From Maribacter litoralis (GTDB lineage Bacteria > Bacteroidota > Bacteroidia > Flavobacteriales > Flavobacteriaceae), in contig NZ_QCZD01000002.1 in the NCBI RefSeq assembly GCF_003075045.1, forward strand, positions 186,001 through 250,000: a stretch of 64,000 bases of DNA, written 5' to 3'. Shown here piece by piece: positions 45,412 to 55,122 of the stretch; position 1 is the stretch's first letter; every line of letters starts with the position of its first letter. The translations under genes and the position numbers were made by a program. The notes under the pieces were generated by a model, which saw only the letters and a list, made by a program, of their open reading frames with translations, was not told where the DNA came from and ran no database searches.

Positions 45412-46236
45412 TTAAGCCTGTACTTGAGTAATAACTCTTTGAGGAAATGGAATTTCAATTCCTGCTTCGTCAAAACGTTTTTTTGTTTCTTCTCTTAGAT
45501 AAAAGTGTGCTGGCCAAAACTTATCGTTACTTGCCCACCATCTTAATGAAATATCTACCGAGCTATCTCCTAAATTTCCAACATATACTTCTGGTGCCGG
45601 TGATTTTGCAATTTTATCATTTTCAGCACATATTTGAAGTAAAATTTCTTTCGCTTTTTTGATGTTGCTACTGTACCCAATACCAATTACAAAATTTTCA
45701 CGTCTTGTGCCTTCACCGTTATAGTTAACGATATTGTCATTTGATAATTTTCCGTTAGGTATAATCGCTATCTGGTTTTCAAAGGTATTTAGTTTTGTGG
45801 TGAAAATAGAAATCTCTTTGACAGATCCGCTAACACCTTGGGCAGAAATCCAATCTCCTATTTTAAATGGCTTGAACAATAAAATTAGTACGCCACCCGC
45901 AAAATTTGCTAAAGAACCCTGTAATGCCAAACCTATTGCTAAACCGGCAGAAGCCAATATAGCGACCAATGAAGAAGTTTGAACCCCTATTTGGGTAATA
46001 ACCAATACAAATAAGATGATTTTTAAGGCTATACTGATGAAACTTTGCAGAAAAGATTCCAATGCTTGATCATAATCTTTCTTGGCAAAGAATTTACGAA
46101 CTAGTTTATTAACTACTCTAATAATATAAATACCTATTAATAAGGTAAAAATCGCCCACAATAAATGCGGTAAAGCAGCCCAGATCCACTCTATTGCTTT
46201 GTCTGCATGTTCTTTAATGTTTGTAATCTCGTCCAT
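45412..46236 (-). CDS. MscS family mechanosensitive channel
   Basis: This 274-residue small-conductance channel opens under membrane tension to release solutes on osmotic down-shock. It has three membrane helices (about 20-40, 60-82, 92-115). TM3 and its pore-lining motif appear as AGLAIGLALQGSLANFAGGVLILLF, then the beta domain with FKIGDWISAQGVSGSVKEI and the IPNGKLSNDNIVNY segment, and a C-terminal cage domain. Length is near E. coli MscS (286). It lies 78 bp downstream of the DUF255 gene on the same strand. Confidence 0.94.
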   Translation of the reverse strand: MDEITNIKEHADKAIEWIWAALPHLLWAIFTLLIGIYIIRVVNKLVRKFFAKKDYDQALESFLQSFISIALKIILFVLVITQIGVQTSSLVAILASAGLAIGLALQGSLANFAGGVLILLFKPFKIGDWISAQGVSGSVKEISIFTTKLNTFENQIAIIPNGKLSNDNIVNYNGEGTRRENFVIGIGYSSNIKKAKEILLQICAENDKIAKSPAPEVYVGNLGDSSVDISLRWWASNDKFWPAHFYLREETKKRFDEAGIEIPFPQRVITQVQA

Positions 46237-46314
46237 AAAAATAAATGTTGTTTAAAGGGGGGTTAACTTAATTATACCTTTTTGACTAGATGTTACTTTT
46301 AGGTCATTATTCTG

Positions 46315-48366
46315 TTAATCGATCGAACTAATAAGATCCAAGGCTTTTGATGGTTCTTCTACGGGCATTTGACAGCTACCGTGATTGCACACATATATAA
46401 GCGTCTTGTTCATAACATACCTATTCATTAATAGCGGTAAGTTACTAGTCTTAGCATTTGAAGCAGCAAAGATAGTGTTCGGTAGGTAGTTCTTCATAAG
46501 GTTTTTGCATATGAGTTCAAAGTTTTCACCTATAGCGACCACTTCAAAGAAATTCTCGCTCATAAGCTGCGCCAAGTGAAGCCAGTTAGCATGATTTTGT
46601 GGGTTTTTAGTGATTGCAGGCTTCATTGTTTTCATGATGGTATTCAGTAGAACATCTAAATTATCTTCTGGAAAATATTTAGATAACTTATGCAGATTAT
46701 GAGCCATTATAGAGTTTGATGAGGGTATTACATTGTCTGCAACTTCAATCGTTTTTCGAATTAATTTGTCTTCTTTGTTAGATGTGAAAAAGAATAGTCC
46801 GGTTTCGGTATCGGAGAAATGATCGATAACATAGTTGGTTAACCGTAAGCTTTCGTTTAGCCATTTTTCATCAAAGGAAATTTCATATAACCCAATAAAA
46901 GCATCTATTATAGATGCGTAATCTTCTAGAAAGCCATGAATGGTGCTTTTACCGTTTTTATGATTATGATACAAACCTCCGTCATTCATACTCATTTTGT
47001 CTAAGATGAAATCAGCATTTTTTAAAGCGAGTTCTATATATTTTTCTTTTTCTAAATAACGGTGGGCATCTGTAAGACCTTTTAATGCAAGTCCGTTCCA
47101 AGAGGTTAGTATCTTATCATCTAATCTTGGTTTTTTACGTTTTACCCTTTCTTTTTTCAAAAGGGCAAGAGAGTTTGATATGATTTCTTTTAACTCTATT
47201 TTAGTGATGGAATGCTTCATGGCAATATCCAAAGCTTCCCCATCTCTTATTAACACATGATTGTCCTCTTCCCACAAGCCATAAGAGTTGATGTTGAAAT
47301 AATCGGCAAAAATGGGGTAGTCACTCTTTAATATGTCTTTTAACTGACTTTCTTGCCAGACATAGTATGCGCCTTCAACTAGTTTGTTATCAGTAGTTAA
47401 ACTGTCGGCATCTAACGAAGAATAAAATCCATTTTTTTTGTCCAGTAGTTCTTCTTCAAGAAAAGTAACACTATCTTCTACGATACTTTTGTAAAGCTCA
47501 TTTTTAGTAGCGGCATACGCGTTGGAGTACAGGCTAATCAATAGCCCGTTGTCATACAGCATTTTTTCAAAATGAGGAACATGCCATTTGGTATCAACTG
47601 AATATCGAGAAAAACCACCACCTACATGATCAAAAATTCCGCCCCATGCCATTCTGGTTAAAGTGGTATTCACGTATTCACGAATATTCCCATCTTCCTT
47701 AACGTGCGAATAATGCAGAAGAAAATTAAGGTTCACAGGCATCATAAACTTAGGTGCTCGCTTATATCCGCCTAAAAATGTATCGAAATAGTTAGACCAA
47801 TCGGCGACCATATTATCTATTTCCTCACCTTGAATAAAATCTTGATTGTTTTCTGTAACTATTGCATTAATCTCCTTAAGGCCATGTGCCATATTTTCGG
47901 CATAGCCAATGATTTTTTTGGGATCTTCAATGTATAATTGTTGTAGTTGGTTCAGCACCTGAATCCAATCTTGTTTTTTTGCATAGGTAGCGCCCCAAAA
48001 AGGTCTGCCGTCGGGTAGCGCCAATATGTTTAATGGCCAGCCGCCACTACCGGTCATCATTTGGAGTGCATCCATATAAATATGGTCAATATCCGGCCGT
48101 TCTTCCCTGTCGACTTTTATATTGATGAAATGTGCATTCATGGTTTCTGCAACTTCTTCATCTTCAAAACACTCATGCTCCATTACATGGCACCAATGAC
48201 ACGCTGCATAACCTATGCTGATCAATATTAGTTTGTTCTCGTCTTTTGCTTTTTGCAATGTGGCATCGTTCCAAGCTTCCCATTGCACGGGATTGTGGGC
48301 ATGCTGCAATAAGTACGGACTACTTTCTTTTATAAGGTTATTGGTATGCTTCTGTGGAGTTGGCAT
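46315..48366 (-). CDS. DUF255 thioredoxin-domain protein (YyaL/SPATA20-like)
   Basis: This 683-residue protein has an N-terminal thioredoxin-like DUF255 domain (about 1-165). The entry motif is [21 protein letters not shown] and the active-site-like cysteines are in [16 protein letters not shown] (about 54-69). An alpha/alpha-barrel of glycosidase/epimerase type follows (about 190-680; [19 protein letters not shown] and [11 protein letters not shown]). Relatives are widespread (YyaL, human SPATA20) but the reaction is not established. Length agrees with the family. A terminator for the upstream dodecin lies 25-49 bp before its start, so it should have its own promoter. Confidence 0.93.
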   Translation of the reverse strand: MPTPQKHTNNLIKESSPYLLQHAHNPVQWEAWNDATLQKAKDENKLILISIGYAACHWCHVMEHECFEDEEVAETMNAHFINIKVDREERPDIDHIYMDALQMMTGSGGWPLNILALPDGRPFWGATYAKKQDWIQVLNQLQQLYIEDPKKIIGYAENMAHGLKEINAIVTENNQDFIQGEEIDNMVADWSNYFDTFLGGYKRAPKFMMPVNLNFLLHYSHVKEDGNIREYVNTTLTRMAWGGIFDHVGGGFSRYSVDTKWHVPHFEKMLYDNGLLISLYSNAYAATKNELYKSIVEDSVTFLEEELLDKKNGFYSSLDADSLTTDNKLVEGAYYVWQESQLKDILKSDYPIFADYFNINSYGLWEEDNHVLIRDGEALDIAMKHSITKIELKEIISNSLALLKKERVKRKKPRLDDKILTSWNGLALKGLTDAHRYLEKEKYIELALKNADFILDKMSMNDGGLYHNHKNGKSTIHGFLEDYASIIDAFIGLYEISFDEKWLNESLRLTNYVIDHFSDTETGLFFFTSNKEDKLIRKTIEVADNVIPSSNSIMAHNLHKLSKYFPEDNLDVLLNTIMKTMKPAITKNPQNHANWLHLAQLMSENFFEVVAIGENFELICKNLMKNYLPNTIFAASNAKTSNLPLLMNRYVMNKTLIYVCNHGSCQMPVEEPSKALDLISSID

Positions 48367-48390
48367 AAAAAGGGTAATTAGTTTTAAGAC

Positions 48391-48415
48391 AAAAAAAGCG
48401 CCGAAAGGCGCTTTT
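48391..48415 (-). terminator. Terminator after the dodecin gene
   Basis: AAAAGCGCC (48394-48402) pairs perfectly with GGCGCTTTT (48407-48415) across a tetraloop. On the minus strand the hairpin is followed by seven T residues. It lies 19 bp after the dodecin stop. Confidence 0.9.
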
Positions 48416-48433
48416 CTATATGCTTATTTTATA

Positions 48434-48634
48434 TTATTTCACTTCAAAAGTGATTTTTACATTTACTCTGTAATTTTTGATTTTTCCATCTTCAACGGTT
48501 GCACTTTGCTCGTTGATATATACAGACTTGATGTTTTTAACGGATTTAGATGCTTCTGCAACTGCTTGCTTTGCTGCATCTTCCCATCCGTTGTCAGAAT
48601 TTGCTAAAATTTCGATTACTTTTAAAACTGCCAT
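48434..48634 (-). CDS. Dodecin family flavin-binding protein
   Basis: This 66-residue protein matches dodecins from end to end: AVLKVIEILANSDNGWEDAAKQAV, then AEASKSVKNIKSVYINEQSATVEDGKI and the final strand YRVNVKITFEV. Dodecins form hollow dodecamers that store or buffer riboflavin, FMN or FAD (some bind CoA as well). The Trp in NGWEDA is the residue that stacks on the flavin. It is monocistronic, with a terminator after it. Confidence 0.93.
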   Translation of the reverse strand: MAVLKVIEILANSDNGWEDAAKQAVAEASKSVKNIKSVYINEQSATVEDGKIKNYRVNVKITFEVK

Positions 48635-48705
48635 AATTAATGATTTTTAGATTTCCTACAAGTTACGAAAATAGAAGGCAATCTTTAATTCATTTAAATC
48701 GATAA

Positions 48706-49617
48706 TTAGCCGTTAAGCGCAACTACCTCGTTCACCTTATCTCCCATCATATTTTTCAGCATTGTTTCTATACCGTTTTTAAGGGTGAATGTGGAGGAAG
48801 GACAACCGCTACAGGCTCCCTGTAATATTACGTTCACCGTTTTACTTTCGGTATCGTAAGACTGAAACATAATATTACCACCATCACTGGCAACGGCAGG
48901 CTTTACATATTCTTCTAAAATATCAACAATTTCCTGTGAGGTTTCATCAAGTTCTACCGTGCTTTCTGCGGTAACCGTTTCAGATACTTGGGCTTCTGCA
49001 CCAATTGCTTTTGCATTATCTGCGACAATTTGCTTGCCGTCGGTAATAAAGTTTCTTATGACCTCGCGTAATTCTATTGTAATATCGTCCCACTCGGCAA
49101 CTTCGTATTTAGAAACAGAAACGTAATTTTCGTCTATAAATACCTGTTTTACAAAAGGAAACTGAAATAGTTCGGTAGCCAATTTAGAATCTCTAGCTTC
49201 ATCAATATTTTTGAACTCAAAAGCAGAACCTACAATTTTTTTACTGGCTACGAATTTCATTGTAGCTGGGTTAGGGGTTACCTCGGCATATACGGTTACT
49301 GGAATGGGTTTGTCCAGGTCCTCTTCGATAACAATTGGCTCACCTGCATTCAAATACTCAACTAACTGCTGGGCCACTTCATCTTTAACATCTTCCCATT
49401 GTACAATATCATAACGCTCCAGCCCAATAAAATCACCAGAAATGTAAACGGTTTTTATGAATGGAAGGTAAAATAATTGCTGTGCTAAAGGGCTATTTTT
49501 GGCTTCGTCAATATTTTTAAATTCGTAGTTTTTTCGCTGAACTAACAGGTGGTTAGTTTCAAACTTTAATATATGTGGGTTGTTGGTCTTTACTACAGTA
49601 ATTGAATACTCTTTCAT
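48706..49617 (-). CDS. NifU/Nfu family Fe-S protein with two N-domains
   Basis: This 303-residue protein has two tandem Nfu N-terminal domains (about 1-100 and 105-200). The second has the usual TPNPATMKFVASK; the first is altered to TNNPHILKFETN. A C-terminal NifU domain (about 220-303) has C269-S-G-C272 in GACSGCPSSTFTLKNG. The CxxC holds a 4Fe-4S cluster bridged between monomers and passes it to target enzymes. A charged linker (about 200-222) joins the parts. It is divergent from the PorP gene. A carrier role for complex Fe-S enzymes such as QueG is possible. Confidence 0.92.
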   Translation of the reverse strand: MKEYSITVVKTNNPHILKFETNHLLVQRKNYEFKNIDEAKNSPLAQQLFYLPFIKTVYISGDFIGLERYDIVQWEDVKDEVAQQLVEYLNAGEPIVIEEDLDKPIPVTVYAEVTPNPATMKFVASKKIVGSAFEFKNIDEARDSKLATELFQFPFVKQVFIDENYVSVSKYEVAEWDDITIELREVIRNFITDGKQIVADNAKAIGAEAQVSETVTAESTVELDETSQEIVDILEEYVKPAVASDGGNIMFQSYDTESKTVNVILQGACSGCPSSTFTLKNGIETMLKNMMGDKVNEVVALNG

Positions 49618-49634
49618 CTCTCAAATAATTTATG

Positions 49635-49667
49635 CAAAAATACAAAGGAAATCTTAGTTTGCACCAA
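49635..49667 (-). promoter_or_regulatory. Promoter of the NifU-family gene
   Basis: On the minus strand, TATTTTTG (49642-49635) is preceded by TTG (49667-49665) with a 22-bp spacer, a fair Bacteroidota promoter. The start codon lies 17 bp further on. Confidence 0.5.
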
Positions 49668-49740
49668 CATAATAATGTTCAGGTTAACTCGTTATTAACT
49701 TTATATTATAGAAACTAAGCTTTAGTTTTAAAGTCCCAAT

Positions 49741-50763
49741 ATGAAATACCAAATTCTATTATTGTTTACCGTGCTTATGATCGGCCTTAAATCTAACGCA
49801 CAAGAAGGTATTCCTGTATATTTCGATTATTTGTCCGATAACTACTATTTGGTTTTTCCATCTATGGCCGGTATTGGTGAAGGAGGTAAGATTAGAGCGA
49901 CTGCTAGAAAGCAATGGTTTGATGTTGATGATGCTCCAAGTTTACAGACTATAAATGCCCATTTTAGACTAGGTGATTCACCAAGTGGTATTGGTGCGAT
50001 AATTTTTAATGATGCCAATGGCTATCATTCACAGACCGGATTAAAGCTTACCTATGCTCACCATTTAAGAATGGGGGGTAGTGATGTAAGACAATTAAAT
50101 CAACTATCTTTTGGTTTAAGTGCAACAATATTACAAAGCAGTTTAGATGAAACAGAATTTAGGTCTGTGACACCGGATCCCGCTGTTTCAGGTATAAAAT
50201 TGAGTTCTTCTTATTCTAATGTTGATATTGGAGTTTCATATAATTACGGTGAATTTTACTCTCATTTTGCAGTAACAAATGCATTAACGGGTAGCAAAAG
50301 AAACTTGTATTATAGGGATAGAGATGATAACCCAGATGAGTTGGTTATTGACAATATTAGAAGGTTTTTAGTATCTGCTGGTTATATTTTTGGAAGAAGT
50401 GAGTGGCAAGTAGAACCTTCTGTGCTTTTTCAGTTGACCGAGTTTACAAAAGAAAAGACAATGGATATAAACGCCAAAGTTTATAAAGATGTTGATTTTG
50501 GACGTATTTGGGGCGGACTTTCCTATAGAAGAAGTTTTGATGGAGCACAGTATCAAACCAACGGTACTTTTGGAGAACAACGTTTACAATTAATTACCCC
50601 AATAGTAGGTGCCAACATTAAGAATTTCATGGTTTCTTACAATTATTCTTATCAGATGGGAGATATTCGTTTTGATAATGGCGGGTTTCACCAAATAACT
50701 TTAGGGTACGATTTTGGGCAAACAGAACGTAAATATGATTGTTACTGTCCAGCGGCCAATTAA
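49741..50763 (+). CDS. PorP/SprF family type IX secretion membrane protein
   Basis: This 340-residue protein has a signal peptide (MKYQILLLFTVLMIGLKSNAQ) followed by a barrel of alternating strands, for example the FDYLSDNYYLVFPSMAGIGE entry that matches the PorP/SprF 'N-terminal conserved' region. It ends with FDFGQTERKYDCYC. PorP/SprF proteins sit in the outer membrane; in gliding Flavobacteria, SprF is needed to secrete its adjacent type B cargo. No cargo gene is adjacent here, so it may serve a distant one. It is convergent with the VWA gene. Confidence 0.88.
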   Translation: MKYQILLLFTVLMIGLKSNAQEGIPVYFDYLSDNYYLVFPSMAGIGEGGKIRATARKQWFDVDDAPSLQTINAHFRLGDSPSGIGAIIFNDANGYHSQTGLKLTYAHHLRMGGSDVRQLNQLSFGLSATILQSSLDETEFRSVTPDPAVSGIKLSSSYSNVDIGVSYNYGEFYSHFAVTNALTGSKRNLYYRDRDDNPDELVIDNIRRFLVSAGYIFGRSEWQVEPSVLFQLTEFTKEKTMDINAKVYKDVDFGRIWGGLSYRRSFDGAQYQTNGTFGEQRLQLITPIVGANIKNFMVSYNYSYQMGDIRFDNGGFHQITLGYDFGQTERKYDCYCPAAN

Positions 50764-50790
50764 AAGGCCTACTTGTTTTAAGTAGACCCT
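50762..50790. terminator. Weak bidirectional terminator
   Basis: CTACTT (50769-50774) pairs with AAGTAG (50780-50785) across GTTTT, with GG/CC pairs outside one mismatch. On the minus strand, TTTTAATT follows. It lies between the convergent PorP and VWA genes. Confidence 0.5.
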
Positions 50791-50804
50791 ATAACATTGA
50801 ATAC

Positions 50805-51980
50805 TTATTCCCAATTATAATTTTTTGATTCGGCTTGCTTTTTAATTGCCTTGACCATGGCATTCTCCAATTCACCCGATTTCTCTCCTTCTTGATGTTC
50901 GGCGATATATGATAATCGTTTCGAATTATATGCTTGTATTTCTTTTTGTATCTGTACTCTTTCGGTTTTTTTGGTCTCTATATATTTTTTTATTTCATCC
51001 TCATTTTTATTTTTTAAAACATCAGGTAAATCATCTTTTTCTATAGCGCTAATTTCAAAAGCATCATCCTCATAGGCATCGACCAAATCCCATTTTTTGT
51101 TGTTATATAATCTAGAGCTTTTGCTAACCGCTCTTTTAACGGCAACTGCTTCTTCCATTTCTAAGGCATTTTCATCTTGAACAGATTGGGCTTTGTATTT
51201 GGTTTGACCTAAAGACCCATAGGAAATATAGGTAGTGTTCAATTTTGAATTTAATTTAATTATGATGTCATCATATGGGGTGTTAATATGAACTATCTCT
51301 TTGTTGTGGTCTATGGCCATATATTCTCCACCGGTCATTGTAGCTCCTTTTTTCCAATTTGTATTAATGCCCAATTCGTAATTACCACAGAAAATGGTGT
51401 TAACCGTTACCCCTTTTTCATTTGCATTGGTAAGTGCTGTTGTATAGTTATATCTTCCTTGGTTGAAAGGTTCGTTACCGGCAATGAAAATCATACGTAA
51501 CAAATCTGGGTTGTTGTTCCAAGGTAATTGTTGTAACGACGTTTGTAATACTTTGCCACAATACTCTTCACCACCATTGGTAGTTAGTGAAAAGAGTTTT
51601 TCGGAAATTTCATCAAGATCACTGCTAAAACCTAAAACTTGCTGTATATACCCTTCGTTTGCTGAAAGATTGTCGTTGCCATATTGGTAAATTGCAATCT
51701 GTAATTTCGGTCTGGCGTCATTTTTGCATTTGGCTAAACTGAATTCATTTACAATATCCCATAATTGAGATTTAGCTTGGCTTATTAAACCGTCCATGCT
51801 ATTGCTGGTATCTAATAATAAAGCGATTTGAACAATGTTGTCTTTTTTTGGTTCTGATGTATTCGTTGCTTGTGCAATTAGTTCAATTGGTTTTTTGTTC
51901 TCATTGAAATTACATGCATATACCGAAGAAAGAGTCAATAATGCTATACTCATTAACCCAAGTGGTTTTAAAATTTTCAT
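50805..51980 (-). CDS. VWA-domain lipoprotein or secreted protein
   Basis: The 391-residue product (from ATG 51980; an ATG 27 bp upstream is also in frame) starts MKILKPLGLMSIALLTLSSVYAC, a possible but imperfect lipoprotein signal. The von Willebrand A domain (about 55-245) has the MIDAS start DTSNSM and a later TNGGEEYCG segment. A Glu/Lys-rich tail with predicted helices (about 320-385) follows. VWA domains bind ligands through a metal site; the partner is unknown. It stands alone, divergent from the LytS-type kinase. Confidence 0.85.
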   Translation of the reverse strand: MKILKPLGLMSIALLTLSSVYACNFNENKKPIELIAQATNTSEPKKDNIVQIALLLDTSNSMDGLISQAKSQLWDIVNEFSLAKCKNDARPKLQIAIYQYGNDNLSANEGYIQQVLGFSSDLDEISEKLFSLTTNGGEEYCGKVLQTSLQQLPWNNNPDLLRMIFIAGNEPFNQGRYNYTTALTNANEKGVTVNTIFCGNYELGINTNWKKGATMTGGEYMAIDHNKEIVHINTPYDDIIIKLNSKLNTTYISYGSLGQTKYKAQSVQDENALEMEEAVAVKRAVSKSSRLYNNKKWDLVDAYEDDAFEISAIEKDDLPDVLKNKNEDEIKKYIETKKTERVQIQKEIQAYNSKRLSYIAEHQEGEKSGELENAMVKAIKKQAESKNYNWE

Positions 51981-52183
51981 AGTTTTCGTTTTTAAATTCA
52001 GGTCCAAACTAAGAGCAAAGAATTTCTTAGAATAGTAGAAATGAGTGAAAGGACCTTTTAGTTTAGTTAAGTGACTAAATGGGTTTGTTAACGCATAAAT
52101 ACAGTTAGAAAAAGTACATGATTTGCAAATGCTTCATTTTTTTGTGCCATAATAATCAGCTAAGTTTACCGTAGTAATAACAG
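51981..52183. other. Divergent intergenic region
   Basis: This 203-bp region separates the VWA gene (minus) and the sensor kinase (plus). TAAGTTTA at about 52161-52168 is one base off the -7 consensus, with TTTG at 52141-52144 upstream. That could be a weak promoter for the kinase, though the 16-bp spacer is short. Nothing else was recognised. Confidence 0.4.
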
Positions 52184-54385
52184 ATGAAAAATTATAGTAT
52201 TTACATATTGATTTGTTTTGTATTTGGATGGAACATGCTTTTTTCCCAATCTCAAAATAATGCCTTGAAATTTAACCTGAAAGGAAGGGTTGAGGTAAGG
52301 GATACTGGACGCCCAATTTCTGGTGTTTCCGTTTCAAACGATATGGGAGTTTTTGTCGTCACTAATGGCTTGGGCGAGTTTGAGATTACTACAAGAGTTG
52401 GAGACCAACTAATCATAGAGCATAATGATATTGAGACGTTATGGTACGATGTGGAGAAAAAAGATGATGTGCTTATTTTGGTGGAAGGCTTTGAGTCTTC
52501 GCCTACCAGTAGGTCAAATTCGTTGCCCGATATTGCTTCAAGGCATCAGCAATTATTAGACGCTGCAGAAACTTTTAAGGCAAAAGATATTGAAAAAAGT
52601 ATTGATCTTGTGGCGCAATCCATTGCTATACTAGGCAAGAGAGGCAGAAAGAAAGAATTAGCACGGTCTCTTTCCAAACTTGGTGAAATCTATCAATATC
52701 ATAAACAATTAGATTTAGCTATAGATAATTATGAAGATGCGTTAGAGAACAACAAGACGATTTCAACTTCATTATTATTGGGTAGGGCATACAATTTAGT
52801 TTCAAGATTTAAAGAGTCTATTGATTTATTAAACCCATTATTAAAAGTAAAAACAATGGTGCCGAACCAGAGTGCCCTGCTTTATGAATTATTGGGCGAT
52901 GCCAAAAAGGGGGAAGGTAATACCAAAGAGGCTATAGATTTATATAATAGAGGGTTATTGATTGCCGAGAAAAATCAGAATACCTCAAAAATGATCGACT
53001 TGAATTCTAAGATAGCCGATACGTATTCTATAGAGAACCAGTCAATGGAGGCTGAAGCCTATTACGGTAATTCATTACAACTAGCTACACAATCCGAGCC
53101 AAAACGGGCCTTGCAGGAGAAAGAAAAAGTGGCGGATTTCTACAATACTAAAAGTAGGTTCAACGAAGAAATCAATATGCGTAAAAGTAGTTTGCAAGAA
53201 CTAAAAAAACTAAATGCGCCAAATGCTGGATTAAAAAAACTTGAACTTGGAGATACGATTACATCACAACGTATAAATTATAAAATTGCAAACGCATATA
53301 TTTCTCAAGATAAATACAATGAGGCTATTCCCTTTTTGGAAAAAAGTATTGTTGAAGCGGACTCAGATGATGATCTAATCGTTCAGAAAGATGCAACCAG
53401 AAAGTTGTCTGAAGTGTATAAAGTGAAAGGTGACTTTACCAAAGCGCTAGACACATATCAAACGTATGTTGCATTGGTAGATTCTCTGTATGTACGCAAA
53501 GAACAAGAAATTTCAAGGGCAAATCGGTTTAATAGGGAAATTGCAAGTGCTCAAAACCGACTTACGGGACTGGAGCAGGAACGGGAGCTGTCTCAAAGTA
53601 AGTATGAACTCGCTTTAACAGAGCAAGAGTTGGTTAAAGAGAGTAATAAACGTCAGCAGCTGGTAATTTATTCTTTAATATTTGGTCTCTTGCTGACCTT
53701 ATTGGCCGCGTTCTTCTTTTACCGTAGTAATCAACAACAGAAATTGGCGAATAACCTTTTGGCATTAAAATCGTTGAGATCGCAAATGAATCCGCATTTT
53801 ATATTCAATGCACTGAATTCAGTTAATAATTTTATATCTAAGAGCGATGAGCGTAGTGCCAATAGATATCTCAGTGATTTTTCTACACTAATGCGCTCTG
53901 TACTTGAAAATTCTGAAGAAGATTTTATTCCGCTCGAAAAAGAACTGCAACAATTAGAACTTTATATCAAATTAGAACATTCTCGTTTTGAAGATAAGTT
54001 CGATTATCAGATAAATATTGAAGAGAATGTACAAGTGGCCAAGTTTCAAATACCTCCTATGTTATTGCAACCCTACATTGAAAATGCCATTTGGCACGGA
54101 CTAAGGTATAGAGAGGAAAAAGGAGAACTGTTGGTTACAATAAAAGAAAACAGTACAGATTCTATAATTATAACTATAACAGATAATGGTATAGGAAGAA
54201 AGAAATCTGCCGAAATTAAAACCCAGAATCAGCGAAAGCAAAAATCTAAAGGGATGGGTATTATTCAAAAACGTGTCGCTATTTTAAATGATATGTATAC
54301 TGATAAGGTAGATATTAAAATTTCCGATTTACAATCGGATGGTACAGGAACCAAAGTCCTGTTTATTTTAAAAAGAGAGAAATGA
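52184..54385 (+). CDS. TPR sensor histidine kinase, LytS type
   Basis: This 733-residue protein has, in order: a signal peptide (to about residue 22), a CarboxypepD_reg-like beta-sandwich (about 30-108), TPR repeats (about 120-440), a coiled coil, one membrane helix (LVIYSLIFGLLLTLLAAFFFY, about 492-512) and a His_kinase domain. The phospho-acceptor is H538 in QMNPHFIFNALNSVNNF, followed by an ATPase domain with IENAIWHGL, DNGIGRKKS and KGMGIIQKR. It likely signals to the LytTR regulator that overlaps its stop by 4 bp (ATGA). The ligand is unknown. The N-terminal carboxypeptidase-like domain is an unusual addition. Confidence 0.93.
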   Translation: MKNYSIYILICFVFGWNMLFSQSQNNALKFNLKGRVEVRDTGRPISGVSVSNDMGVFVVTNGLGEFEITTRVGDQLIIEHNDIETLWYDVEKKDDVLILVEGFESSPTSRSNSLPDIASRHQQLLDAAETFKAKDIEKSIDLVAQSIAILGKRGRKKELARSLSKLGEIYQYHKQLDLAIDNYEDALENNKTISTSLLLGRAYNLVSRFKESIDLLNPLLKVKTMVPNQSALLYELLGDAKKGEGNTKEAIDLYNRGLLIAEKNQNTSKMIDLNSKIADTYSIENQSMEAEAYYGNSLQLATQSEPKRALQEKEKVADFYNTKSRFNEEINMRKSSLQELKKLNAPNAGLKKLELGDTITSQRINYKIANAYISQDKYNEAIPFLEKSIVEADSDDDLIVQKDATRKLSEVYKVKGDFTKALDTYQTYVALVDSLYVRKEQEISRANRFNREIASAQNRLTGLEQERELSQSKYELALTEQELVKESNKRQQLVIYSLIFGLLLTLLAAFFFYRSNQQQKLANNLLALKSLRSQMNPHFIFNALNSVNNFISKSDERSANRYLSDFSTLMRSVLENSEEDFIPLEKELQQLELYIKLEHSRFEDKFDYQINIEENVQVAKFQIPPMLLQPYIENAIWHGLRYREEKGELLVTIKENSTDSIIITITDNGIGRKKSAEIKTQNQRKQKSKGMGIIQKRVAILNDMYTDKVDIKISDLQSDGTGTKVLFILKREK

Positions 54386-55113
54386 GCCTAAATGCGATTA
54401 TTGTAGAAGATGAGGCAAATAGTAGGGAGATTCTACGAAATTATATAGCCAAATATTGTACTAGTATTAACTTATTGGGAGAAGCTTCTTCCATAAAAGA
54501 AGCTAAGATTTTAATTGAGGCTAATAAGCTTGATCTTGTTTTTTTAGATGTAGAGATGCCTTTTGGTAACGCATTTGATTTGCTTGACCAATTACCCGAT
54601 AGAACTTTTGAGACCGTTTTTGTTACCGCATATGATCACTATGCAAAAGATGCTTTAAATAATCATGCTGCATATTATTTGACTAAACCGATCAATATAG
54701 ATGAATTGATAAATGCTGTAGCGTATGTAGAAAATGTTCGTGAAAAGGAAGCAAGTTTAGAAAGTGAAGTGCTCAGTACAAAATCAAATGGAGTAGAGGG
54801 GAAATTAACTTTGCCTCAACAAGACGGCTTTCAAGTGCTGAATATCGCTGAAATTTTATATTGCAAAGCAGATGATAACTATACTGAAATTTATTTGTTG
54901 AACAAGAAAATCTTGGTAAGTAAAACTTTAAAGTATTTTGAGGATGCCTTGAATGAGTATCCTTTTGCACGTGTACATAAATCTTTTTTGGTGAATGTTA
55001 ATGAAGTAGTAAAATACAGAAAGGGTAAGGGAGGTAGTGTAGTTATGTCCAACGGAAAAGAGGTAATGGTTTCTGCATCCAAAAAGAAAGAGTTTCTATC
55101 TTATTTTAATTAA
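54382..55113 (+). CDS. LytTR family response regulator
   Basis: This 243-residue regulator has a receiver domain (about 1-120) with acidic pocket EDEANSRE, phospho-acceptor Asp in LVFLDVEMPFG (about 57) and Lys in YLTKPINIDEL. The C-terminal LytTR DNA-binding domain (about 140-243) shows ILYCKADDNYTEIYLL and FARVHKSFLVNVNEVVKY. It forms a pair with the upstream TPR kinase (4-bp overlap). Targets are unknown. The gamma-carbonic anhydrase gene starts 9 bp after its stop. Confidence 0.95.
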   Translation: MSLNAIIVEDEANSREILRNYIAKYCTSINLLGEASSIKEAKILIEANKLDLVFLDVEMPFGNAFDLLDQLPDRTFETVFVTAYDHYAKDALNNHAAYYLTKPINIDELINAVAYVENVREKEASLESEVLSTKSNGVEGKLTLPQQDGFQVLNIAEILYCKADDNYTEIYLLNKKILVSKTLKYFEDALNEYPFARVHKSFLVNVNEVVKYRKGKGGSVVMSNGKEVMVSASKKKEFLSYFN

Positions 55114-55122
55114 TTGACGAAA

